Shown here: positions 38,000 to 48,778 of the stretch, piece by piece
Layout of the letters: every line of letters starts with the position of its first letter
How positions within the stretch are numbered: the first letter of the stretch is position 1
Assembly (NCBI GenBank): GCA_036245805.1
Contig: BTRK01000005.1
Span: 9,858,001-9,922,000, forward strand
Length of the DNA: 64,000 nucleotides
Source of the DNA: Pristionchus mayeri
Lineage: Eukaryota; Nematoda; Chromadorea; Rhabditida; Neodiplogasteridae
Direction of reading: 5' to 3'
The notes under the pieces: generated by a model
What the model was told of the DNA's origin: nothing
Database searches by the model: none
The model's input: the letters and a program-made list of their open reading frames with translations, nothing else
Made by a program: the position numbers and the translations under genes

Positions 38000-40900
38000 A
38001 TTTCCGCCGAACGGATTTCCGTCGAACGGATTTCCGTCGAACGGATTTCCATCGAACGGATTTCCGTCGAACGGATTTCCGTCGAACGGATTTCCGTCGA
38101 ACGGATTTCCGTCACTGGGATCCCAGCTCTTCGCATTGGTTCCTGCTTAGTGCCCACTGGGAGAAACATCAAGGGTGCGGATAGCAAAATGATTTCCGTC
38201 GAACGGATTTCCGCCGAACGGATTTCCGTCGAACGGATTTCCGTCGAACGGATTTCCGTCGAACGGATTTCCGTCGAACGGATTTCCGTCGAACAGATTT
38301 CCGTCGAACGGATTTCCGTCGAACGGATTTCCGTCGAACGGATTTCCGTCGAACGGATTTCCGTCGATCGGATTTCCGTCACTGGGATCCCAGCTCTTCG
38401 TATTGGTTCCTGCTTAGTGCCCACTGGGAGAAACATCAAGGGTGCGGATAGCAAAATGATTTCCGTCGAACGGATTTCCGTCGAACGGATTTCCGTCGAA
38501 CAGATTTCCGTCGAACGGATTTCCGTCGAACGGATTTCCGTCGAACGGATTTCCGTCGAACGGATTTCCGTCGAACGGATTTCCGTCGAACGGATTTCCG
38601 TCGAACGGATTTCCGTCGAACGGATTTCCGTCGATCGGATTTCCGTCACTGGGATCCCAGCTCTTCGCATTGGTTCCTGCTTAGTGCCCACTGGGAGAAA
38701 CATCAAGGGTGCGGATAGCAAAATGATTTCCGTCGAACGGATTTCCGCCGAACGGATTTCCGTCGAACGGATTTCCGTCGAACGGATTTCCGTCGAACGG
38801 ATTTCCGTCGAACGGATTTCCGTCGAACAGATTTCCGTCGAACGGATTTCCGTCGAACGGATTTCCGTCGAACGGATTTCCGTCGAACGGATTTCCGTCG
38901 ATCGGATTTCCGTCACTGGGATCCCAGCTCTTCGTATTGGTTCCTGCTTAGTGCCCACTGGGAGAAACATCAAGGGTGCGGATAGCAAAATGATTTCCGT
39001 CGAACGGATTTCCGTCGAACGGATTTCCGTCGAACAGATTTCCGTCGAACGGATTTCCGTCGAACGGATTTCCGTCGAACGGATTTCCGTCGAACGGATT
39101 TCCGTCGAACGGATTTCCGTCGAACGGATTTCCGTCGAACGGATTTCCGTCGAACGGATTTCCGTCGAACGGATTTCCGTCGAACGGATTTCCGTCGAAC
39201 GGATTTCCGTCGAACGGATTTCCGTCGAACGGATTTCCGTCACTGGGATCCCAGCTCTTCGTATTGGTTCCTACTTAGTGCCCACTGGGAGAAACATCAA
39301 GGGTGCGGATAGCAAAATGATTTCCGTCGAACGGATTTCCGTCGAACGGATTTCCGTCGAACAGATTTCCGTCGAACGGATTTCCGTCGAACGGATTTCC
39401 GTCGAACGGATTTCCGTCGAACGGATTTCCGTCGATCGGATTTCCGTCACTGGGATCCCAGCTCTTCGTATTGGTTCCTGCTTAGTGCCCACTGGGAGAA
39501 ACATCAAGGGTGCGGATAGCAAAATGATTTCCGTCGAACGGATTTCCGCCGAACGGATTTCCGTCGAACGGATTTCCGTCGAACGGATTTCCGTCGAACG
39601 GATTTCCGTCGAACGGATTTCCGTCGAACGGATTTCCGTCGAACGGATTTCCATCGAACGGATTTCCGTCGAACGGATTTCCGTCGAACGGATTTCCGTC
39701 GAACGGATTTCCGTCACTGGGATCCCAGCTCTTCGCATTGGTTCCTACTTCACTGCCCACTGGGAGAAACATCAAGGGTGCGGATAGCAAAATGATTTCC
39801 GTCGAACGGATTTCCGTCGAACGGATTTCCGTCGAACGGATTTCCGTCGAACGGATTTCCGTCGAACGGATTTCCGTCGAACGGATTTCCGTCGAACGGA
39901 TTTCCGTCGAACGGATTTCCGTCGAACGGATTTCCGTCGAACGGATTTCCGTCGAACGGATTTCCGTCGAACAGATTTCCGTCGAACGGATTTCCGTCGA
40001 ACGGATTTCCGTCGAACGGATTTCCGTCGAACGGATTTCCGTCGAACGGATTTCCGTCGAACGGATTTCCGTCGAACAGATTTCCGTCGAACGGATTTCC
40101 GTCGAACGGATTTCCGTCGATCGGATTTCCGTCACTGGGATCCCAGCTCTTCGTATTGGTTCCTGCTTAGTGCCCACTGGGAGAAACATCAAGGGTGCGG
40201 ATAGCAAAATGATTTCCGTCGAACGGATTTCCGCCGAACGGATTTCCGTCGAACGGATTTCCGTCGAACGGATTTCCATCGAACGGATTTCCGTCGAACG
40301 GATTTCCGTCGAACGGATTTCCGTCACTGGGATCCCAGCTCTTCGCATTGGTTCCTGCTTAGTGCCCACTGGGAGAAACATCAAGGGTGCGGATAGCAAA
40401 ATGATTTCCGTCGAACGGATTTCCGCCGAACGGATTTCCGTCGAACGGATTTCCGTCGAACGGATTTCCGTCGAACGGATTTCCGTCGAACGGATTTCCG
40501 TCGAACAGATTTCCGTCGAACGGATTTCCGTCGAACGGATTTCCGTCGAACGGATTTCCGTCGAACGGATTTCCGTCGAACGGATTTCCGTCGAACAGAT
40601 TTCCGTCGAACGGATTTCCGTCGAACGGATTTCCGTCGAACGGATTTCCGTCGAACGGATTTCCGTCAAACGGATTTCCATCGAACGGATTTCCGTCACT
40701 GGGATCCCAGCTCTTCGCATTGGTTCCTACTTCACTGCCCACTGGGAGAAACATCAAGGGTGCGGATAGCAAAATGATTTCCGTCGAACGGATTTCCGCC
40801 GAACGGATTTCCGTCGAACGGATTTCCGTCGAACGGATTTCCATCGAACGGATTTCCGTCGAACGGATTTCCGTCGAACGGATTTCCGTCGAACGGATTT

Positions 40901-41695
40901 CCGTCACTGGGATCCCAGCTCTTCGCATTGGTTCCTGCTTAGTGCCCACTGGGAGAAACATCAAGGGTGCGGATAGCAAAATGATTTCCGTCGAACGGAT
41001 TTCCGCCGAACGGATTTCCGTCGAACGGATTTCCGTCGAACGGATTTCCGTCGAACGGATTTCCGTCGAACGGATATCCGTCGAACGGATTTCCGTCGAA
41101 CGGATTTCCGTCGAACGGATTTCCGTCAAACGGATTTCCATCGAACGGATTTCCGTCACTGGGATCCCAGCTCTTCGCATTGGTTCCTACTTCACTGCCC
41201 ACTGGGAGAAACATCAAGGGTGCGGATAGCAAAATGATTTCCGTCGAACGGATTTCCGTCGAACGGATTTCCGTCACTGGGATCCCAGCTCTTCGCATTG
41301 GTTCCTGCTTAGTGCCCACTGGGAGAAACATCAAGGGTGCGGATAGCAAAATGATTTCCGTCGAACGGATTTCCGCCGAACGGATTTCCGTCGAACGGAT
41401 TTCCGTCGAACGGATTTCCATCGAACGGATTTCCGTCGAACGGATTTCCGTCGAACGGATTTCCGTCGAACGGATTTCCGTCACTGGGATCCCAGCTCTT
41501 CGCATTGGTTCCTGCTTAGTGCCCACTGGGAGAAACATCAAGGGTGCGGATAGCAAAATGATTTCCGTCGAACGGATTTCCGCCGAACGGATTTCCGTCG
41601 AACGGATTTCCGTCGAACGGATTTCCGTCGAACGGATTTCCGTCGAACGGATATCCGTCGAACGGATTTCCGTCGAACGGATTTCCGTCGAACGG
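38000..41695. repeat. 3.7-kb tandem duplication, copy 1 (3,696 bp)
   Basis: Copy 1 starts at a GCCGAAC unit. It contains spacers at about 38113, 38380, 38647, 38914 (all E), 39241 (B), 39448 (E), 39715 (A), 40132 (E), 40325 (E), 40697 (A), 40905 (E), 41157 (A), 41275 (E) and 41482 (E). Copy 2 repeats this order, first offset by 3,696 bp and then by 3,681 bp, because copy 2 lacks one plain unit in the run before the B spacer. Inside copy 1 is a smaller 534-bp repeat (38113-38646, 38647-39180). Diagnostic units are GATATCC near 41.07 and 41.65 kb and GTCAAACGG near 40.67 and 41.13 kb. Confidence 0.92.
38113..39180. repeat. 534-bp higher-order repeat, two tandem copies
   Basis: Each copy has two E spacers 267 bp apart. 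The first has GCATTGG and is followed by GCCGAAC and later GAACAG units. The second has GTATTGG and is followed by a GAACAG unit in third place. The second copy runs on with extra plain units to the B spacer at 39241. The same pair appears in the second 3.7-kb copy (about 41809-42876). Confidence 0.9.
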
Positions 41696-44600
41696 ATTTC
41701 CGCCGAACGGATTTCCGTCGAACGGATTTCCGTCGAACGGATTTCCATCGAACGGATTTCCGTCGAACGGATTTCCGTCGAACGGATTTCCGTCGAACGG
41801 ATTTCCGTCACTGGGATCCCAGCTCTTCGCATTGGTTCCTGCTTAGTGCCCACTGGGAGAAACATCAAGGGTGCGGATAGCAAAATGATTTCCGTCGAAC
41901 GGATTTCCGCCGAACGGATTTCCGTCGAACGGATTTCCGTCGAACGGATTTCCGTCGAACGGATTTCCGTCGAACGGATTTCCGTCGAACAGATTTCCGT
42001 CGAACGGATTTCCGTCGAACGGATTTCCGTCGAACGGATTTCCGTCGAACGGATTTCCGTCGATCGGATTTCCGTCACTGGGATCCCAGCTCTTCGTATT
42101 GGTTCCTGCTTAGTGCCCACTGGGAGAAACATCAAGGGTGCGGATAGCAAAATGATTTCCGTCGAACGGATTTCCGTCGAACGGATTTCCGTCGAACAGA
42201 TTTCCGTCGAACGGATTTCCGTCGAACGGATTTCCGTCGAACGGATTTCCGTCGAACGGATTTCCGTCGAACGGATTTCCGTCGAACGGATTTCCGTCGA
42301 ACGGATTTCCGTCGAACGGATTTCCGTCGATCGGATTTCCGTCACTGGGATCCCAGCTCTTCGCATTGGTTCCTGCTTAGTGCCCACTGGGAGAAACATC
42401 AAGGGTGCGGATAGCAAAATGATTTCCGTCGAACGGATTTCCGCCGAACGGATTTCCGTCGAACGGATTTCCGTCGAACGGATTTCCGTCGAACGGATTT
42501 CCGTCGAACGGATTTCCGTCGAACAGATTTCCGTCGAACGGATTTCCGTCGAACGGATTTCCGTCGAACGGATTTCCGTCGAACGGATTTCCGTCGATCG
42601 GATTTCCGTCACTGGGATCCCAGCTCTTCGTATTGGTTCCTGCTTAGTGCCCACTGGGAGAAACATCAAGGGTGCGGATAGCAAAATGATTTCCGTCGAA
42701 CGGATTTCCGTCGAACGGATTTCCGTCGAACAGATTTCCGTCGAACGGATTTCCGTCGAACGGATTTCCGTCGAACGGATTTCCGTCGAACGGATTTCCG
42801 TCGAACGGATTTCCGTCGAACGGATTTCCGTCGAACGGATTTCCGTCGAACGGATTTCCGTCGAACGGATTTCCGTCGAACGGATTTCCGTCGAACGGAT
42901 TTCCGTCGAACGGATTTCCGTCACTGGGATCCCAGCTCTTCGTATTGGTTCCTACTTAGTGCCCACTGGGAGAAACATCAAGGGTGCGGATAGCAAAATG
43001 ATTTCCGTCGAACGGATTTCCGTCGAACGGATTTCCGTCGAACAGATTTCCGTCGAACGGATTTCCGTCGAACGGATTTCCGTCGAACGGATTTCCGTCG
43101 AACGGATTTCCGTCGATCGGATTTCCGTCACTGGGATCCCAGCTCTTCGTATTGGTTCCTGCTTAGTGCCCACTGGGAGAAACATCAAGGGTGCGGATAG
43201 CAAAATGATTTCCGTCGAACGGATTTCCGCCGAACGGATTTCCGTCGAACGGATTTCCGTCGAACGGATTTCCGTCGAACGGATTTCCGTCGAACGGATT
43301 TCCGTCGAACGGATTTCCGTCGAACGGATTTCCATCGAACGGATTTCCGTCGAACGGATTTCCGTCGAACGGATTTCCGTCGAACGGATTTCCGTCACTG
43401 GGATCCCAGCTCTTCGCATTGGTTCCTACTTCACTGCCCACTGGGAGAAACATCAAGGGTGCGGATAGCAAAATGATTTCCGTCGAACGGATTTCCGTCG
43501 AACGGATTTCCGTCGAACGGATTTCCGTCGAACGGATTTCCGTCGAACGGATTTCCGTCGAACGGATTTCCGTCGAACGGATTTCCGTCGAACGGATTTC
43601 CGTCGAACGGATTTCCGTCGAACGGATTTCCGTCGAACGGATTTCCGTCGAACAGATTTCCGTCGAACGGATTTCCGTCGAACGGATTTCCGTCGAACGG
43701 ATTTCCGTCGAACGGATTTCCGTCGAACGGATTTCCGTCGAACGGATTTCCGTCGAACAGATTTCCGTCGAACGGATTTCCGTCGAACGGATTTCCGTCG
43801 ATCGGATTTCCGTCACTGGGATCCCAGCTCTTCGTATTGGTTCCTGCTTAGTGCCCACTGGGAGAAACATCAAGGGTGCGGATAGCAAAATGATTTCCGT
43901 CGAACGGATTTCCGCCGAACGGATTTCCGTCGAACGGATTTCCGTCGAACGGATTTCCATCGAACGGATTTCCGTCGAACGGATTTCCGTCGAACGGATT
44001 TCCGTCACTGGGATCCCAGCTCTTCGCATTGGTTCCTGCTTAGTGCCCACTGGGAGAAACATCAAGGGTGCGGATAGCAAAATGATTTCCGTCGAACGGA
44101 TTTCCGCCGAACGGATTTCCGTCGAACGGATTTCCGTCGAACGGATTTCCGTCGAACGGATTTCCGTCGAACGGATTTCCGTCGAACAGATTTCCGTCGA
44201 ACGGATTTCCGTCGAACGGATTTCCGTCGAACGGATTTCCGTCGAACGGATTTCCGTCGAACGGATTTCCGTCGAACAGATTTCCGTCGAACGGATTTCC
44301 GTCGAACGGATTTCCGTCGAACGGATTTCCGTCGAACGGATTTCCGTCAAACGGATTTCCATCGAACGGATTTCCGTCACTGGGATCCCAGCTCTTCGCA
44401 TTGGTTCCTACTTCACTGCCCACTGGGAGAAACATCAAGGGTGCGGATAGCAAAATGATTTCCGTCGAACGGATTTCCGCCGAACGGATTTCCGTCGAAC
44501 GGATTTCCGTCGAACGGATTTCCATCGAACGGATTTCCGTCGAACGGATTTCCGTCGAACGGATTTCCGTCGAACGGATTTCCGTCACTGGGATCCCAGC

Positions 44601-45376
44601 TCTTCGCATTGGTTCCTGCTTAGTGCCCACTGGGAGAAACATCAAGGGTGCGGATAGCAAAATGATTTCCGTCGAACGGATTTCCGCCGAACGGATTTCC
44701 GTCGAACGGATTTCCGTCGAACGGATTTCCGTCGAACGGATTTCCGTCGAACGGATATCCGTCGAACGGATTTCCGTCGAACGGATTTCCGTCGAACGGA
44801 TTTCCGTCAAACGGATTTCCATCGAACGGATTTCCGTCACTGGGATCCCAGCTCTTCGCATTGGTTCCTACTTCACTGCCCACTGGGAGAAACATCAAGG
44901 GTGCGGATAGCAAAATGATTTCCGTCGAACGGATTTCCGTCGAACGGATTTCCGTCACTGGGATCCCAGCTCTTCGCATTGGTTCCTGCTTAGTGCCCAC
45001 TGGGAGAAACATCAAGGGTGCGGATAGCAAAATGATTTCCGTCGAACGGATTTCCGCCGAACGGATTTCCGTCGAACGGATTTCCGTCGAACGGATTTCC
45101 ATCGAACGGATTTCCGTCGAACGGATTTCCGTCGAACGGATTTCCGTCGAACGGATTTCCGTCACTGGGATCCCAGCTCTTCGCATTGGTTCCTGCTTAG
45201 TGCCCACTGGGAGAAACATCAAGGGTGCGGATAGCAAAATGATTTCCGTCGAACGGATTTCCGCCGAACGGATTTCCGTCGAACGGATTTCCGTCGAACG
45301 GATTTCCGTCGAACGGATTTCCGTCGAACGGATATCCGTCGAACGGATTTCCGTCGAACGGATTTCCGTCGAACGG
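41696..45376. repeat. 3.7-kb tandem duplication, copy 2 (3,681 bp)
   Basis: The junction with copy 1 is visible. After the GATATCC unit at 41651 and two plain units comes a GCCGAAC unit at 41696, although GCCGAAC units otherwise sit just after a spacer. At the equivalent place at the right end of copy 2 (45377) the series continues with GTCAAACGG and CCATC instead, which is the undisturbed order. Apart from one missing 15-bp unit I saw no difference from copy 1, so the event is recent, subject to gene conversion, or an assembly effect. Confidence 0.92.
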
Positions 45377-48300
45377 ATTTCCGTCAAACGGATTTCCATC
45401 GAACGGATTTCCGTCACTGGGATCCCAGCTCTTCGCATTGGTTCCTACTTCACTGCCCACTGGGAGAAACATCAAGGGTGCGGATAGCAAAATGATTTCC
45501 GTCGAACGGATTTCCGCCGAACGGATTTCCGTCGAACGGATTTCCGTCGAACGGATTTCCATCGAACGGATTTCCGTCGAACGGATTTCCGTCGAACGGA
45601 TTTCCGTCGAACGGATTTCCGTCACTGGGATCCCAGCTCTTCGCATTGGTTCCTGCTTAGTGCCCACTGGGAGAAACATCAAGGGTGCGGATAGCAAAAT
45701 GATTTCCGTCGAACGGATTTCCGCCGAACGGATTTCCGTCGAACGGATTTCCGTCGAACGGATTTCCGTCGAACGGATTTCCGTCGAACGGATATCCGTC
45801 GAACGGATTTCCGTCGAACGGATTTCCGTCGAACGGATTTCCGTCAAACGGATTTCCATCGAACGGATTTCCGTCACTGGGATCCCAGCTCTTCGCATTG
45901 GTTCCTACTTCACTGCCCACTGGGAGAAACATCAAGGGTGCGGATAGCAAAATGATTTCCGTCGAACGGATTTCCGTCGAACGGATTTCCGTCGAACGGA
46001 TTTCCATCGAACGGATTTCCGTCGAACGGATTTCCGTCGAACGGATTTCCGTCGAACGGATTTCCGTCACTGGGATCCCAGCTCTTCGTATTGGTTCCTA
46101 CTTAGTGCCCACTGGGAGAAACATCAAGGGTGCGGATAGCAAAATGATTTCCGTCGAACGGATTTCCGTCGAATGGATTTCCGTCGAACGGATTTCCATC
46201 GAACGGATTTCCGTCGAACGGATTTCCGTCGAACGGATTTCCATCGAACGGATTTCCGTCGAACGGATTTCCGTCACTGGGATCCCAGCTCTTCGTATTG
46301 GTTCCTACTTAGTGCCCACTGGGAGAAACATCAAGGGTGCGGATAGCAAAATGATTTCCGTCGAACGGATTTCCGTCGAACGGATTTCCGTCGAACGGAT
46401 TTCCATCGAACGGATTTCCGTCGAACGGATTTCCGTCGAACGGATTTCCGTCGAACGGATTTCCGTCACTGGGATCCCAGCTCTTCGTATTGGTTCCTAC
46501 TTAGTGCCCACTGGGAGAAACATCAAGGGTGCGGATAGCAAAATGATTTCCGTCGAACGGATTTCCGTCGAACGGATTTCCGTCGAACGGATTTCCGTCG
46601 AACGGATTTTCGTCGAACGGATTTCCGTCGAACGGATTTCCGTCGAACGGATTTCCGTCACTGGGATCCCAGCTCTTCGCATTGGTTCCTACTTCACTGC
46701 CCACTGGGAGAAACATCAAGGGTGCGGATAGCAAAATGATTTCCGTCGAACGGATTTCCGTCGAACGGATTTCCGTCGAACGGATTTCCGTCGAACGGAT
46801 TTCCGTCGAACAGATTTCCGTCGAACGGATTTCCATCGAACGGATTTCCGTCGAACGGATTTCCGTCGAACGGATTTCCGTCGAACGGATTTCCGTCACT
46901 GGGATCCCAGCTCTTCGTATTGGTTCCTACTTAGTGCCCACTGGGAGAAACATCAATGGTGCGGATTTCCGTCGAACGGATATCCGTCGAACGGATTTCC
47001 GTCGAACGGATTTCCGTCGAACGGATTTCCGTCAAACGGATTTCCATCGAACGAATTTCCGTCACTGGGATCCCAGCTCTTCGCATTGGTTCCTACTTCA
47101 CTGCCCACTGGGAGAAACATCAAGGGTGCGGATTTCCGTCGAACGGATTTCCGTCGAACGGATATCCGTCGAACGGATTTCCGTCGAACGGATTTCCGTC
47201 GAACGGATTTCCGTCAAACGGATTTCCATCGAACGGATTTCCGTCACTGGGATCCCAGCTCTTCGCATTGGTTCCTACTTCACTGCCCACTGGGAGAAAC
47301 ATCAAGGGTGCGGATAGCAAAATGATTTCCGTCGAACGGATTTCCGTCGAACGGATTTCCGTCGAACGGATTTCCATCGAACGGATTTCCGTCGAACGGA
47401 TTTCCGTCGAACGGATTTCCGTCGAACGGATTTCCGTCACTGGGATCCCAGCTCTTCGTATTGGTTCCTACTTAGTGCCCACTGGGAGAAACATCAAGGG
47501 TGCGGATAGCAAAATGATTTCCGTCGAACGGATTTCCGTCGAACGGATTTCCGTCGAACGGATTTCCGTCAAACGGATTTCCGTCGAACGGATTTCCGTC
47601 ACTGGGATCCCAGCTCTTCGCATTGTTTCCTACTTCACTGCCCACTGGGAGAAACATCAAGGGTGCGGATAGCAAAATGATTTCCGTCGAACGGATTTCC
47701 GTCGAACGGATTTCCGTCGAACGGATTTCCGTCAAACGGATTTCCGTCGAACGGATTTCCGTCACTGGGATCCCAGCTCTTCGCATTGTTTCCTACTTCA
47801 CTGCCCACTGGGAGAAACATCAAGGGTGCGGATAGCAAAATGATTTCCGTCGAACGGATTTCCGTCACTGGGATCCCAGCTCTTCGTATTGGTTCCTACT
47901 TAGTGCCCACTGGGAGAAACATCAAGGGTGCGGATAGCAAAATGATTTCCGTCGAACGGATTTCCGTCGAACGGATTTCCGTCGAACGGATTTCCATCGA
48001 ACGGATTTCCGTCGAACGGATTTCCGTCGAACGGATTTCCGTCGAACGGATTTCCGTCACTGGGATCCCAGCTCTTCGCATTGGTTCCTACTTCACTGCC
48101 CACTGGGAGAAACATCAAGGGTGCGGATAGCAAAATGATTTCCGTCGAACGGATTTCCGTCGAACGGATTTCCGTCGAACGGATTTCTGTCGATCGGATT
48201 TCCGTCACTGGGATCCCAGCTCTTCGTATTGGTTCCTGCTTAGTGCCCACTGGGAGAAACATCAAGGGTGCGGATAGCAAAATGATTTCCGTCGAACGGA

Positions 48301-48711
48301 TTTCCGCCGAACGGATTTCCGTCGAACGGATTTCCGTCGAACGGATTTCCATCGAACGGATTTCCGTCGAACGGATTTCCGTCGAACGGATTTCCGTCGA
48401 ACGGATTTCCGTCACTGGGATCCCAGCTCTTCGCATTGGTTCCTACTTCACTGCCCACTGGGAGAAACATCAAGGGTGCGGATAGCAAAATGATTTCCGT
48501 CGAACGGATTTCCGTCGAACGGATTTTCGTCGAACGGATTTTCGTCGAACGGATTTCGATCGAACGGATTTCCGTCGAACGGATTTCCGTCGAACGGATT
48601 TCCGTCGAACGAATTTCCGTCGAACGGATTTCCGTCGAACGGATTTCCATCGAACGGATTTCCGTCGAACGGATTTCCGTCGAACGGATTTCCGTCGATC
48701 GGATTTCCGTC
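45377..48711. repeat. Transition zone: 460-bp A/E repeats, then B-rich and deleted spacers
   Basis: Up to about 46.07 kb, A-E pairs repeat every 460 bp (44378-44838, 45415-45875), each with a GATATCC and a GTCAAACGG unit. Then come three B spacers (46068, 46275, 46467), a C spacer near 46887, and an A spacer near 47065 carrying the same 11-bp end deletion. Two tandem A spacers with GCATTGTTTCC start at 47600 and 47763 (163 bp apart). The zone ends with an isolated E spacer at about 48208, followed by units with doubled TCGTC and a TTTCGATC variant. Confidence 0.87.
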
Positions 48712-48778
48712 ACTGGGATCCCAGTTCTTCGTATTGGTTCCTACTTAGTGCCCACTGGCAGAAACATCAATGGTGCGG
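48712..48778 (+). repeat. Type C spacer (67 bp, 11-bp deletion at the 3' end), exemplar
   Basis: Type C lacks the AGCAAAAT ending. GCGGAT joins directly to TTCCGTC, an 11-bp loss relative to type B. The deleted segment is bounded by GAT on both sides, so slippage or microhomology-mediated loss is a simple explanation. Most copies also carry AATGGTGCGG instead of AAGGGTGCGG and GGCAGAAAC instead of GGGAGAAAC. A sub-form has GTGCACACTGG (18302, 19570, 20805, 22070, 23395, 25654, 33046 and 35007). Because 67 is not a multiple of three, the frame moves from ISVER to DFRRT across it. Type C appears from 14.7 kb, is paired in 19.4-35.0 kb and dominates 48.7-52.6 kb. Confidence 0.93.
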
